From: Crotalaria pallida
Lineage: Eukaryota > Streptophyta > Magnoliopsida > Fabales > Fabaceae
Length of the DNA: 64,000 nucleotides
Direction: 5' to 3'
Assembly: GCA_037953625.1 (NCBI GenBank)
Contig: CM075655.1
Span: 76,659,501 to 76,723,500, forward strand
A model generated the notes under the pieces. That model did not search any database. It was given only the letters and a program-made list of their open reading frames with translations, and was not told the DNA's origin. Numbering within the stretch: position 1 is the stretch's first letter; the number at the start of each line of letters is the position of its first letter. Shown piece after piece: positions 8,638 to 20,155 of this stretch. Made by a program: the position numbers and the translations under genes.

Positions 8638-10350
8638 ATTCCCATCCACAAAAAAAAATACAACGAAGAAGATGAATTACCAAGGCGTGGCTGCCATGCC
8701 GCTGTTAGCATTGAGACCACTGTTAACCCATTTTGCTTCTATTCAGAGTGGTCTTCTTCTTTTTCTTCCATTCAAATCGGAGGTCTCCTTTTTCTAACTC
8801 GCCGCCGGTGTATCTACGCGTTGAAGAGGATGACGAAGATCTTTTTCACGCGTTGAGGACCACAATGCCTTCCGATCTTGTGACGTGCCTTCGCTGTTCG
8901 GGACCGCCACCATCGTTTACCATCGCAGCAGGGCCCTGGTTCGGAATCAAGCACGCTTCCTTCATATCTGCGAGCACAACGTCAAACCCAACACCACCGT
9001 GCCGACCGCCATGGACCGGAACGTCGTGTTTTCACACCGACATCGCCATCCATTCTCTTACTCTGCTGCTGGTGTTCATGTTAAGAACCGCTGCAGATCC
9101 AGCACCTTCCTTCGATCCATCGCGTCTTCGTCGCCGCCACCATTTTCGGCAAGTGCGTCGTTTCTGGTGTAGGGCGTCGCTCCCGTCACCACCGCATCAC
9201 CTCCTTGCTCTCCCTTTGCGATTGCGAGTTCTCTCCCTCACCACCGCTGCACACGACGCCATCGCCTTGGTGAAGACGGGGAGCATCTCGCTCCTCTGCG
9301 GTATCCGCCGCTGCATGGAACGTAGAACCGCCGTCAACGACCAGAACCGCCGTCACCTTCGGGGAGGAAGATGCGCCGCTGTTGAGGGATTAACTACCCT
9401 CATGCAATAGCTTGGAGCTGTTGCCCTTGACCTAACGGGCTACAAGGCCCAATTCAAAAAATATATATATATAAGGGGCTAATGGCCCAATATTAAATAA
9501 AAAAAAGAGGAAAAAGAGAATCGGATTTTGCTCCCACTTGGATTCGAGCACTGAAACTTCTGGATGTATAAGGAACGAACAACCACTACACCACAATAGT
9601 TCCTTGATTAAGCATGCTGGTATTTACTCTATATAATACAAGAAAACCAGAGGAAAAGAGGCTCTGATCGTGAAGAGCCACCCGATCAGCAAATTAAGAC
9701 TCATGCCTTTCTCAAATCCAGGGAAGTAGTCTTTTTTGTTTTCTTCATTTATGTTGCTATATCATCATCCATATTATGACGCTGCTATTTGACTACATGT
9801 ATTTGCTCAATTTAATTGCGTTCATTCACCTGATACATGATATGATATTCTTCACAATAAATGTCATCAAATGTTATTTACGATTATTTACATAATCATA
9901 ATTATTTCTATAACGCATGATATATCATGCTTCTTTTCGTAGACAATCTTGCAGGATTTACGAGCATTTACTCTCCAATAATTTTCATTATCTTATTTAT
10001 TACGTGTGATATTTTTAAATCACACTACTTCTATTATGATATTTTATATTCACCTGCCAATAATTTTCATTATTGCAATTCCCTTATTATAAATTGTCAA
10101 ACGACAACCGCTAAAATTATTTTTTCTGTACACATATACGAGGTACATGGTCCGAGCTATTAGCCCACCCATTTCAAAATTCTTATCAATAGACATATTA
10201 TTTTTCGAGCACCATGAATACAATCATGTCAATCTATTCGGAACATGGTGATAACGGCGAAGACCCTGGCGCCAAATTTCCTTCTTTGATCTCGTCCCCG
10301 AGTATAAAGAGCCTCGTGCTCAGTTCCCCACCGCGAATACAGGTGCCAAC
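8638..10350. other. Unassigned repeat DNA left of element B
   Basis: The first part (8730-9410) is GC-rich with many CCG/CGC-type triplets; open frames of up to 225 codons occur but give Arg/Ser/Pro low-complexity protein in more than one frame, so I do not call a gene. Next comes a tRNA-like stretch (9531-9603). From about 9780 to 10345 the sequence is AT-rich and is repeated in diverged form at about 23100-23640. This is the target DNA of element B: the last five bases (10346-10350) are its target-site duplication. Confidence 0.5.
9531..9603 (-). ncRNA. tRNA-like Pol III promoter, possible SINE head or tRNA relic
   Basis: On the minus strand an A-box-like TGGTGTAGTGG (9583-9593) is followed 32 nt later by a B-box-like TGCTCGAATCC (9540-9550), close to the consensus GGTTCGANTCC. 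The spacing fits a tRNA-derived internal Pol III promoter. The acceptor stem does not pair, so a functional tRNA is unlikely. No poly-A or T-rich SINE tail with a clear TSD was found; downstream on the minus strand is pyrimidine-rich. Confidence 0.4.
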
Positions 10351-10829
10351 TGTGACGCTTTCTTTTATATTTCCGAAAAGGTTTTGCTTGATTTGGACTT
10401 GTAAGTTTTCAAAAATTAGGGTTGAAAAATTTTTCTTTTTAAAACACTCGATTGGAGAGTAAAATCAGAGAGTTGAAATCCGGAAGGTTAAAAGAAGTTG
10501 AAAAGCAGTCGAGGGGTTTTCGCAATAAATAATATTTTCATAAACCAAACCTTTAGTCCCTCGATTGCGAGTTCTTTAAGAAACGGATGAATGCCGGATT
10601 TCAAAACTTATTAAAAGCAAGCGGAATATTGAAATGCGTGAAATGAACCATAGTTGTAGATAATAGGTCATAAAAGGTCTGATACAAAATAGTTACAAGT
10701 CCATTGGAAATAAAACACTCTGACAATACCTCACCAAAAGCAAAATTTACAAAAGATAAAACTCAAAAAGAAAGGGGTATCATCAGAGCTGGTCGTCAGT
10801 CCACTGCAGCTATTCCATAGACAGAGATC

Positions 10830-10992
10830 ACCGGTTTCGTCCCACGAAACCTACGAGGACGAAAGCGAACTACGGGATTGGGATGGTAGAGAGGGATCTC
10901 TACTTCTCCCTCAAAACAACTCGGTGATCCCGATACTCCCAAGCACCATCAAGGAGCGGGCGGATCTCGATACAAGGCAGGCGTCTGGCCAT
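10830..10992 (-). pseudogene. LTR-embedded ORF of element B (3' LTR copy), frameshifted
   Basis: From an ATG at 10992, directly after the TTGTAG|GTG site, the minus strand encodes CIEIRPLLDGAWEYRDHRVV; a single-base loss then moves the continuation into the next frame, which reads FEGEVEIPLYHPNPVVRF. Both blocks match the intact ORF in the LTR of element C. The same lesion is in the other LTR of B, so it predates the insertion of B. Function unknown. Confidence 0.55.
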
Positions 10993-11233
10993 CACCTACA
11001 AGGGCAGAAGAGTAAGCCTAACACAGTCGCATTATCGAATAAGCCTAAGCCCTAACGTTCACAACCAGATACACAGCAACAGACACCAGTGCAGAAAATG
11101 CATATACATATGAGCAAAAACCAGTTTAGTTATTATCTTCAAGTTAAGTGGCATGATGCATGAACATGTTCTCCAACTCCGAGGCCTCTGTGTCCACCGG
11201 GTCCAGATCTGAGGAACGGTGCATCCCAGACGC

Positions 11234-11683
11234 GGCACGGCTTACGGCACGTCTGCCAGCGTAAACGGCATGACTTACGGTGTTTCCACCAGCATAAACG
11301 GCACGACTTACAGTGTTTGCACCGGCGTAAAGGCATGACTTACGGTGTTTCCACCAGCATAAACGGCACGACTTACAGTATTTCTACCAGCATAAAAGGC
11401 ACGACTTACGGTGATTCCAGCAGCATAAACGGCACGACTTACAGTGTTTCCACCAGCGTAAAAGACACGACTTGCAGTGTTTCCACCAGCGTAAACGGCA
11501 CGACTTACAGTATTTCTACCACCGTAAAAGGCACGACTTACAGTACGTCCACCAGCGTAAACGGCACGACTTACAGTGTTTCCACCAGCGTAAATAGGCA
11601 CGACTTACAGTGTTTCCACCAGCGTAAACGGCATGACTTACGGTGTTTCCACCAGCATAAACGGCACGACTTACGGTGAACCC
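11234..11683. repeat. 33-bp tandem array in LTR B (left copy)
   Basis: About 13 contiguous, imperfect 33-bp units built around GGCACGACTTACAGTGTTTC-CACCAGCGTAAAC. Because 33 is a multiple of three, long frames appear on both strands; they are artefacts of the repeat. There are no unique spacers, so this is not a CRISPR array. Confidence 0.9.
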
Positions 11684-12175
11684 TGCGCAGGCTTTCGTAA
11701 AATGTCAAGTTCAGTTACAAAACAGTTCATAGGTTCATCCGGCGTAGTAAAAGGCACGCCTTACGGTGTTTCCACCTGCGTAGGTGTTCCTCAGATTGGG
11801 ACTGGTCTGATAACCTAGCTCATGTCATGTATGTTCTCGATGCAACTCTTGCACGCCTAGGTTATCCTGCATATGTTCAAGTTCCAGGTTTGTTATTAGT
11901 CCAACTATGTCATAAACAATTGACATCAGTCCAGCATGGATCCATACACAGCGGTAGGCATCCAATAGGTATCCATAAGTATCTAAGCATACAGATGACA
12001 TAGCAGAGTCGTACTAGTTCTAGATTACGTCTATGTCTGAGTGTTCGGTCAAGGTCCCATCATTTCTTGACCTAAGTCACCTCAAGTGACTAAAACTTGG
12101 GATAAACAAGTCTTAACTACTTAAGACTTCGGTTAAGTGAGTCCTAATCACTTAAGACTAGGTTTAACTGACTTC

Positions 12176-12872
12176 GGTTGACTAATCATAGACTAAGTCC
12201 ACTAATCTTGGACTAAATCTCACTAATCAGGAGTTTAGTCTCACTAATCATGAACTAGATCTCACTAATCATGAATTAGGTCTCACTAATCATGGATTAA
12301 GTCTAGCTTAATTGACTAATCTCGGATTAAATCCGGCTAATCGTAGATTAGGTCTAACTAATCATGGATTAGTTGGCTAATCAGGGATTAAGGTTACTAA
12401 TCTTGGATTAAGTCTAACTAATCTTGGATTAGTTGACTAATCAGGGATTAAGGTTACTAATCAAGGATTAAGTCCAACTAATCATGGATTAGTTGACTAA
12501 TCAGGGATTAAGGTACTAATCGTGGATTAAGTCTAACTAATCTTGAAACAGTTGACTAATCAGGGTTAAGGTCACTAATCGAGGATTAAGTCTAACTAAT
12601 CTTGGATTAGTTGACTAATCAGGGATTAAGGTTACTAATCAAGGATAAAGTCTAACTAATCTTGAATTAGTTGACTAATCAGGGTTAAGTTCACTAATCG
12701 AGGAATAAGTCTAACTAATCTTGGATTAGTTGACTAATCAGGGATTAAGGTTACTAATCAAGGATTAAGTCTAACTAATCTTGGATTAGTTGACTAATTA
12801 GGGATTAAGGTTACTAATCAAGGATTAAGTCTAACTAATCTTGGATTAGTTGACTAATCAGGATTAAGGGAG
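12176..12872. repeat. 60-bp tandem array of TAATC/GATTA dyads in LTR B (left copy)
   Basis: A 60-bp higher-order unit is made of three roughly 20-bp subunits, each an imperfect palindrome of the form CTAATC-NNN-GATTAR. Roughly nine to eleven units are seen. Edges are more degenerate than the centre. Copy number differs from the right LTR (20649-21152). Confidence 0.9.
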
Positions 12873-13829
12873 ACTTAATTTGGTCTAAGTGCTACTTAGT
12901 GGTCTAGGATTAGGTTTAATTAACACTTAGTTGACTAACTCACTTTGGCTACTTAATTAAGTCCTTAACCGAGACTTAAGGTTCTAACACCGTTTGGGAT
13001 CAACACTTAAGCCTAGCTCCTTCAAGGCTCTAAACATTCCCTTAACAACATAATCCATTCGGTTTCTCATCAACACAAAGCATAATCACAAAATTCAGAA
13101 TAGAACATTTCATGAACAACATAACACAAGTAATATAATCGTCAACACAAAACATAATCATAAAATTCAGCATTGCACATTCAACAATAACAAGTTATCA
13201 ATCATCCAAATTCAGCCTCCAAGCCCAAAATCAAAGTCTAACTAGTGCCCTTGAGTCTCATGGTGACTCTCCCTAATTTCTAAGCTTAAAGACTTACTAT
13301 AGCAAAAGTGTAAGCTTCTCTCTTACCTCTTGAAGACACAAAAAGAAAACTTAGAACCTTTGGCCTTCTCTCTCACCAAAACCGTGAGCAATCTCCCTCT
13401 TTGGACCCTTGGAACTTGACTTCCAAGCTTCTAAACTTCTAAGACTCCTCTTGATCTACCAAGCTAAGGATCCTAAGGCCTTGATGATGGTGTGGCCGTG
13501 AGGGTGCTATGGTCTTGGGTTGAAATTTCTTCAACACCACTTCAAGTAAGTGGCATATTCATGATCTAGGGTATGAATATGCCAAGGTTCTTTGTGTTTG
13601 GTAAGTGTTTAGGTTGATTTAGGTGGTGATGGGGGTTTGGCCGTGAGCTTCTTGGGAGGAGAAGAAGAAGATGATGGTACGGTGGCATGAAGAAAAGAAA
13701 AGGAAAAGTGAAGCTCATCAACACAAGGCATATTTTATAAAAGCTTATGGTCAAATGGTGAGTCATTAGGATGGCTAAGTGGTGTGCTTGGTGTGTTGAC
13801 ACCTCACGCCTCATGTAAAGGGAGGAACT

Positions 13830-14312
13830 ATGGTGTTGACACCTAATGCTTTGACCACATGCATGGAATGTGGGCTTGACACCTCACTTGCTTCATGCAT
13901 TCACAATATCACTCCATGGCTTCACATTCACACACACCACACGGCCTTCATATGCACACACACACCATTCACCATACCACACACTCCACACGGCCTACAC
14001 ACTTCACACACAAGGCCCAACACACAATCTTGGCCCAACATCACTCACAAGGCCCATTAGGTTCACTTAGGCTTAATCTAATCCACTTAACTCTTAAGCC
14101 ATTCATAACTAATCTAATCTAACTCATAACTAGACTATTAGCTAACTAAACCAAACCAACTTAAAACCACACAAGTCTAAACCTAATAAATTAGGTTTGA
14201 TCTAACCCTAATCACGATTAGCTATCTAAACAAGATTAAACTCTAACAAATCAAGCTAAGGCAAAACATTAAAGCACGAATTATTTGGGAACTAAAATTC
14301 AGGGATGTTACA
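13830..14312. other. U3 end of LTR B with CA-rich tract
   Basis: Plus-strand CA/CCA-rich low-complexity sequence (13910-14000) followed by AT-rich sequence up to the LTR terminus. The open frames here are low complexity and not called as genes. Confidence 0.6.
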
Positions 14313-14324
14313 CTCTCCCCCACT
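14313..14324 (-). promoter_or_regulatory. Polypurine tract of element B
   Basis: AGTGGGGGAGAG on the minus strand abuts the 3' LTR start (TGTAACATCCC), the expected primer for plus-strand DNA synthesis. Confidence 0.9.
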
Positions 14325-14353
14325 TACAGGAATTTCGTCCCCAAAATTTGGTT

Positions 14354-15853
14354 CTATCTGAACAACTCAGGATATTCTCTACGCATCATAGCTTCGGGTT
14401 CCCAAGTTGACTCTTGAACACCATTGTGTTCCCAGACAACTCTAACCAAGGGTATTTCTTTTCCCCTAAGTTGCTTGATTCGGCGGTCGGCTATAAAAAT
14501 TGGGCCAGCTTCTAGAGTTAGGTTTTCTCGCACAGATAGGTCATCGGGTCGGATATCTAGGATAGAGTTAGGGTCGTGCACAAACTTTCGAAGTTGTGAA
14601 ACATGAAAGACATTGTGCAGACTAGACAAAGATGGTGGTAAGGCTATCTGGTACGCGACTGGGCCAATCTTCCTAAGGATTTGGTACGGACCGATGAACC
14701 TGGGTGAAAGTTTCTTGGTTCTCAACGCTCTGCCTATGCCTTTCATCGGGGATACCTTGATAAACACATTCTCTCCTTCTGCAAACTCAAGAGGTCTTCT
14801 CCTCTTGTCCGCATAACTCTTTTGCCTTCCCTGATCGGTCCTCATCTTCTCTTGTACCATCTTGATCTTCTCAGTTGTTTCTTGCACCAGTTCTGGACCG
14901 ATTAAAGCATTCTCCCCCACTTGAAACCAACATAGTGGGGCCTGACACTTTCTACCATAGAATGCTTCAAACGGTGCCATCCCAATACTCGTATGATAAC
15001 TGTTATTATAGGTAAACTCTACCAACGGTAACACCTTATCCCAACTTCTTTGTTCCTCCAAGGCACATGCTCTTAACATATCTTCCAACGTCTGAATGGT
15101 TCGCTCTGTTTGTCCGTCAGTTTGACGATGATAAGCAGATCCCATCTTTAACTTGGTTCCCAGAGCTTGATGCAGACTGTTCCAAAACCGAGACGTAAAC
15201 CTTAGATCACGGTCAGACAGTATACTGGAAGGTATACCATGCAGTCGCACCACCTCATCAAAGTAAAGTTGAGCAAGCCTTTCCAATGAATAATGCATAT
15301 TTACGGGGATAAAATGCACTGATTTAGTTAACCGATCTACCACAACCCATATGGCATCAAAATTCCGGTCCGTCCTTGGTAAACTTGTCACAAAATCCAT
15401 CGATATACTGTCCCATTTCCACTGGGGAACCTCCAAACATTGTAACTCTCCTCCTGGCTTCTTATGCTCGGCCTTCGTCTTCTGACAAATCAGACACGAT
15501 GCTACATACTCAGCCACATCTTTCTTTAATCCAGACCACCAGAACAACTTTTTCAAATCCTGATACATCTTAGTTGTTCCCGGATGCATACTCATCCGAC
15601 TCTTGTGCGCTTCCTCCAATATCATTCTTCTAAGTTTTGCGTCTTTGGGAATGCATATCCTAGTTTTGAAACGAAGAAGTCCATCCTTTCCCTCTTGAAA
15701 GTTCAGTTCTTTCCCTTCAGATGCCAATCTTTTCTTTTCACTAAGCTCACCATCTTCTCGTTGCCGCTCGCGGATCGGAGTAATAAACTCATTCGTGATC
15801 TGCAGCATTCCTAACTTTAAGCTTGTTGGCTCGACTTCCATTACCAAACTCAT
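14354..15853 (-). pseudogene. Integrase with chromodomain of element B
   Basis: 499 codons downstream of an in-frame stop. Zinc-binding H2C2 region (HKSRMSMHPGTTK...CLICQ, about residues 83-125); catalytic triad in SISMDFVTSLP, LSDRDLRFTSRFW and DGQTERTIQ; C-terminal GPY module (RFIGPYQILRKIG) and a chromodomain over about the last 55 residues (DRRIKQLRGKEIPLVRVVW, then ESTWEPEA). Chromodomains in this lineage direct integration to heterochromatin by binding histone marks. The domain itself is intact and the frame runs to the natural stop at 14354. It can be translated only by reading through upstream stops. Confidence 0.93.
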
Positions 15854-15856
15854 ATC

Positions 15857-16078
15857 TCAAAACTTCTCCAGCAATACAGCCTCCTTAATCATCATGGCAC
15901 TCACATGCAATGCCTTTCTGCTTAGGGCATCAGCAACCTTATTCGCCTTTCCAGGATGATAGTGGAGTTCGAAGTCATAATCTTTGAGAAACTCCATCCA
16001 CCGACGTTGTCTCATATTCAGCTCCTTCTGGTCAAAGAGATACTTTAAACTCTTATGGTCACTGAATACTCGAAACAT
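15857..16078 (-). pseudogene. C-terminal RNase H segment of element B
   Basis: Codes for FRVFSDHKSLKYLFDQKELNMRQ and HYHPGKANKVADALSRK, the end of the gypsy RNase H with its catalytic Asp residues. It is in the same frame as RT upstream and integrase downstream, separated only by TAG at 16100-16102 (a Trp codon in the family, from the WRHYLYG motif) and TGA at 15857-15859 (probably CGA). Confidence 0.9.
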
Positions 16079-16099
16079 AGTGCCATAGAGATAGTGCCT

Positions 16100-17743
16100 C
16101 TAGATCTTAAGAGCGAAATCTATTGCGGCTAACTCCAAGTCGTGCGTCGGATAGTTCACCTCATGCACTTTCAGCTGCCTTGATGCGTATGCCACAACCT
16201 TGCCTTCTTGCATCAACACACATCCGAGGCCTTGCCCTGAAGCATCGCAGTACACATCAAAACTCTTCTGCGGATCAGGTAGGATTAACACCGGTGAAGT
16301 CGTCAGCTTTTCCTTCAGCTTTTGGAAACTGTCTTCGCACTTCGAGTCCCAAACAAAGGGTTGATCCTTCTTGGTCAACTTAGTCAAAGGTTTGGAGATC
16401 TTCGAGAATCCTTCTATAAACCTTCGATAGTACCCGGCAAGTCCTAAGAAACTCCGGACCTCCGTCAACGTCCTAGGTTGTTCCCATCGAAGAACTGATT
16501 CAACCTTTTTTGGATCGACAGCTATTCCTCCTTTCGAGATCACGTGTCCCAAAAACTTTACCTCCTCCAGCCAAAACTCGCACTTCGAGAGTTTGGCGTA
16601 CAACTGTTTCTCCTTTAAAACTTCCAACACAATCCTTAAGTGTTCCGCATGTTCCTCTGGACTCCTTGAGTAGATCAGAATATCATCTATAAAGACCACT
16701 ACAAACGAGTCCAGGAACGGTCTGAAGACCCTGTTCATGTAGTCCATAAAGACAGCAGGAGCATTCGTCAAACCGAACGGCATCACTACATACTCATAAT
16801 GCCCATAACGAGACCGAAACGCCGTCTTGGGAATGTCCTGTTCCCGAATCCTTATCTGATGGTACCAAGATCTTAGATCTATCTTTGAGAAAATAGAAGC
16901 TCGACGAACTTGATCCATAAGATCGTCTATCCTCGACAGAGGGTATTTGTTCTTGATGGTCACCTTGTTCAACTGCCGATAGTCCACACACATACGCAGA
17001 CTTCCGTCCTTCTTTCTCACAAACAACACCGGCGCACCCCAGGGAGACACACTTGGTCTGATCAATTGTTTCTGTAGCAAATCCTCTACTTGTTTCTTCA
17101 ACTCAGCCATCTCCGGCGGCGCCATCCTATATGGTGCTATAGAGATTGGGCCAGCTCCTGGGATTAGATCGATACCAAACTCGATTTCTCGATTCGGCGG
17201 CAACCCTGGTACATCATCCGTGAACACCTCCGGAAACTCCTTTACCACTGGTATTCCTTCTACCTCCTTCTCCTCTTCTTCCCTCGTTACAGAGAACAAA
17301 CACATGAAGCCTTCGGGTTCGGGGTTCGAGGGTTGAAGGTCTTTGTACAAGACTATCCTCTTATCACAGTCAATGATCACTTGGTTCCTCATCATCCAGT
17401 CCATACCCAGAATGACATCTAACTGTGATAAAGGCAAACAAACTAGGTCTACACTCGAGACGCGGCCTAGTACCTCGACCAAACAATTTAAACGGACTTT
17501 GGAAGTAAGGACAGGGGAATTAGTTGGGGTTTCTACTCTAAAGCAATATGGTGAATCGGATAGGGGCAAGTTCAAACGATTCACGCATTCGTATGAAACA
17601 AAGGAATGAGTAGCTCCAGAATCAAACAAAACTTTACAAGGTTGACTATTGAGAAGAAGGGTACCTTGCACGAGATCAGGGGCTTGATTGGCTTCAGCAC
17701 CACTGAGAGTAAACACCTTCCCTCTAGCCATAGGTCTATTCAC
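16100..17743 (-). pseudogene. Protease, reverse transcriptase and RNase H of element B
   Basis: Protease active site LFDSGATHSFVS with Asp at residue 41 of this open segment. RT carries MCVDYRQLNKVTIKNKYPL (251-269), the first catalytic Asp at 289 and FIDD at 351-354, so the catalytic box is intact; the following LRSWYHQI has Trp where Gly is usual. RNase H begins YCDASGQGLGCVL (Asp 500) with Glu 537. The segment stops at a TAG just after FALKI. In the live element all of this is one Gag-Pol polyprotein with gag. Confidence 0.94.
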
Positions 17744-17872
17744 CGATCCCTTCGAGTCACCCTTCTTGGGTTCTCTGCAGTCTCTTGACCAATGACCCGG
17801 TTTACCGCACTTGTAGCAACCAGAGAACGGTTTCCGACAAACCTCTCCGAAGTGATGACGTTTGCACTTATC

Positions 17873-18679
17873 TCACAACGGAGCACTTCCCTGATAACTT
17901 GCTGCTTGTCCCGACATCTTGATTTTACCCTTGTGCTTGAAGTGCGGCCTTTGGCCTCTAAAGTTCGACTCCTTGCGCTTCTGCGACCCGAAACTCTGCT
18001 GATTCCTCTTACTTCGCAGGTATAGCTCCTCAGCCCTCTTATCATCTTCATAAACCCGGCACATGTCGAACAGAGTTGAGAAGTTATGAATCTTCTGGTA
18101 ACTGAAAGCGGCTTTTAAATCCGGCCTTAGCCCATTCTCGAACTTGATGCACTTGCTTCGTTCGTCAGGGTGTTGCTGAAAGTAAGGAGAATACTTAAGC
18201 AATTCCTCGAACTTAGCCGTGTATTCACCCACACTCATGTCGCCTTGATGCAGTTGCAGAAACTCTACCTCCTTCTTCCGCCTCAGATCCTCGGGAAAAT
18301 ACTTATCCAGAAACTTTTTCGTGAACACTTGCCATGTGACTTCCCGACCTTCATGAGTCAAGAGTTGAACAGCGTGCTTCCACCAGTTTTCAGCTTCCCC
18401 AAACAACATGTACGTGGCGTAGATCACCCGCTGAGCGTCCGTACATCCTATGGTTTGGAAGATTTTGTCCAGTTCGCTTATCCACTTGTTAGCCTCATCG
18501 GGTTTGAAACCTCCCTCAAACCTAGGAGGGTTACAGCTTCGGAACTCGGACACACTACGGAACTCGACTTGTCCCGCTTGGTCTGGGGGTGGTTGGTTAG
18601 CTTGTTGTTACATGTTCTCGATCACCGTAGTGATCCTATCTAAAACCTCAGCTAAGTTACGTTGATTCCTAGCTGCCAT
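17873..18679 (-). pseudogene. gag of element B
   Basis: The natural start is the ATG at 18677-18679 (MAARNQRNLAEVLDRI), but a TAA at 18608-18610 (CAA in the family) interrupts after 23 codons. The capsid part follows: CNPPRFEGGFKPDEANKWI, AENWWKHAVQLL, KYFPEDLRRKKEVEFLQL and DMSVGEYTAKFEEL. A TGA at 17873-17875 replaces the first Cys of a CDKCKRHH motif. Beyond it the frame continues with an intact CCHC zinc knuckle (CYKCGKPGHWSRDC) into protease, showing that gag and pol share a frame. Confidence 0.93.
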
Positions 18680-18805
18680 TGTGAACCTGCACTAAAGGCT
18701 AAGTATCACAATAGACCTAAGGGAACTGAAGTCCTACGACTATCCTAATCCTACAACTATCTTAATCTAGATAGAACCAACTATGGACCAGGTGCAGGAC
18801 CTTCA

Positions 18806-18817
18806 GCTCTGATACCA
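18806..18817 (-). promoter_or_regulatory. Primer binding site of element B (initiator tRNA-Met)
   Basis: TGGTATCAGAGC on the minus strand is the standard plant retrotransposon PBS for initiator tRNA-Met. It lies 9 bases from the 5' LTR end (18827). Confidence 0.93.
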
Positions 18818-19236
18818 CAAAAATGGTGTGACGCTCTCTTTTATATTTCCGAAAAGGTTTTGCTTGATTTGGACTTGTAAGTTTTCAAAAATTAGGGTTG
18901 AAAAATTTGTTTTTTAAACACTCGATTGGAGAGTAAAATCAGAGAGTTGAAATACGGAAGGTTAAAAGAAGTTGAAAAGCAGTCGAGGGGTTTTCGCAAT
19001 AAATAATATTTTCATAAACCAAACCTTTAGTCCCTCGATTGCGAGTTCTTTAAGAAACGGATGAATGCCGGATTTCAAAACTTATTAAAAGCAAGCGGAA
19101 TATTGAAATGCGTGAAGTGAACCATAGTTGTAGATAATAGGTCATAAAAGGTCTGATACAAAATAGTTACAAGTCCATTGGAAATAAAACACTCTGACAA
19201 TACCTCACCAAAAGCAAAATTTACAAAAGATAAAAC

Positions 19237-19466
19237 TCAAAAAGAAAGGGGTATCATCAGAGCTGGTCGTCGGTCCATTGCAGCTATTCCATAGACAGAG
19301 ATCACCGGTTTCGTCCCAGGAAACCTATGAGGACGAAAGCGAACTACGGGATTGGGATGGTAGAGAGGGATCTCTACTTCTCCCTCAAAACAACCCGGTG
19401 ATCCCGATACTCCAAAGCACAATCAAGGAGCGGGCGGATCTCGATACAAGGCAGGCGTCTGGCCAT
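19237..19466 (-). pseudogene. LTR-embedded ORF of element B (5' LTR copy), frameshifted
   Basis: ATG at 19466 starts the CIEIRPL block; after the shared one-base lesion, the other frame (down to 19237) gives FEGEVEIPLYHPNPVVRFRP. In the 5' LTR this sits in the transcribed leader about 0.8 kb upstream of gag. It matches the intact ORF of element C. Confidence 0.55.
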
Positions 19467-19708
19467 CACCTACAAGGGCAAGAGAGTAAGCCTAACACAG
19501 TCGCATTATCGAATAAGCCTAAGCCCTAACATTCACAACCAGATACACAACAACAGACACTAGTGTAGAAAATGCATATACATATGAGCAAAAACCAGTT
19601 TAGTTATTATCTTCAAGTTAAGTGGCATGATGCATGAACATGTTCTCCAACTCCGAGGCCTCTGTGTCCACCGGGTCCAGATCTGAGGAACGGTGCATCC
19701 CAGACGCG

Positions 19709-20155
19709 GCACGGCTTACGGCACGTCTGCCAGCGTAAACGGCATGACTTACGGTGTTTCCACCAGCATAAACGGCATGACTTACAGTGTTTCCACCGGC
19801 GTAAAGGCATGACTTACGGTGTTTCCACCAGCATAAACGGCACGACTTACAGTATTTCTACCAGCGTAAAAGGCATGACTTACGGTGTTTCCACCTGCAT
19901 AAACGGCACGACTTACAGTGTTTCCACCAGCGTAAAAGACACGACTTACAGTGTTTCCACCAGCGTAAACGGCACGACTTACAGTATTTCTACCAGCGTA
20001 AAAGGCACGACTTACAGTGCGTCCACCAGTGTAAACGGCACGACTTACAGTGTTTCCACCAACGTAAATAGGCACGACTTACAATGTTTCCACCAACGTA
20101 AACGGCATGACTTACGATGTTTCCACCAGCATAAATGGCACGACTTACGGTGAAC
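19709..20155. repeat. 33-bp tandem array in LTR B (right copy)
   Basis: Counterpart of 11234-11683 with nearly the same number of units and scattered substitutions. Confidence 0.9.

Larger units (their letters stand above)
10351..14312 (-). repeat. 3' LTR of element B (3,962 bp)
   Basis: Bounded by TGTGACGCTTTC at the left and GGGATGTTACA at the right on the plus strand. In the sense of the element (minus) it holds a TATA-like box AAGCTTTTATAAAATA (13731-13746), a consensus 5' splice site AG|GTAAGAG at about 13326, two tandem-repeat arrays, and a possible 3' splice site TTGTAG|GTGATG near 10995. It is about 180 bp longer than its partner, which is explained by about three extra 60-bp units in the second array. 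Confidence 0.93.

Noticed and set aside
8733..9410. Open frame of 225 codons in GC-rich DNA
   Set aside because: Overlapping open frames in other phases, low-complexity Arg/Ser/Pro composition and no recognisable domain; the open state follows from GC-rich composition.
11234..11683. CRISPR-like repeated pattern in LTR B
   Set aside because: Units are contiguous with no unique spacers, in a plant LTR; it is a 33-bp tandem repeat. The long frames on both strands come from the unit being a multiple of three.
13566..14122. His/Thr-rich frames near the end of LTR B (and 21862-22419)
   Set aside because: Produced by CA-repeat sequence; not conserved in frame between the LTR copies.
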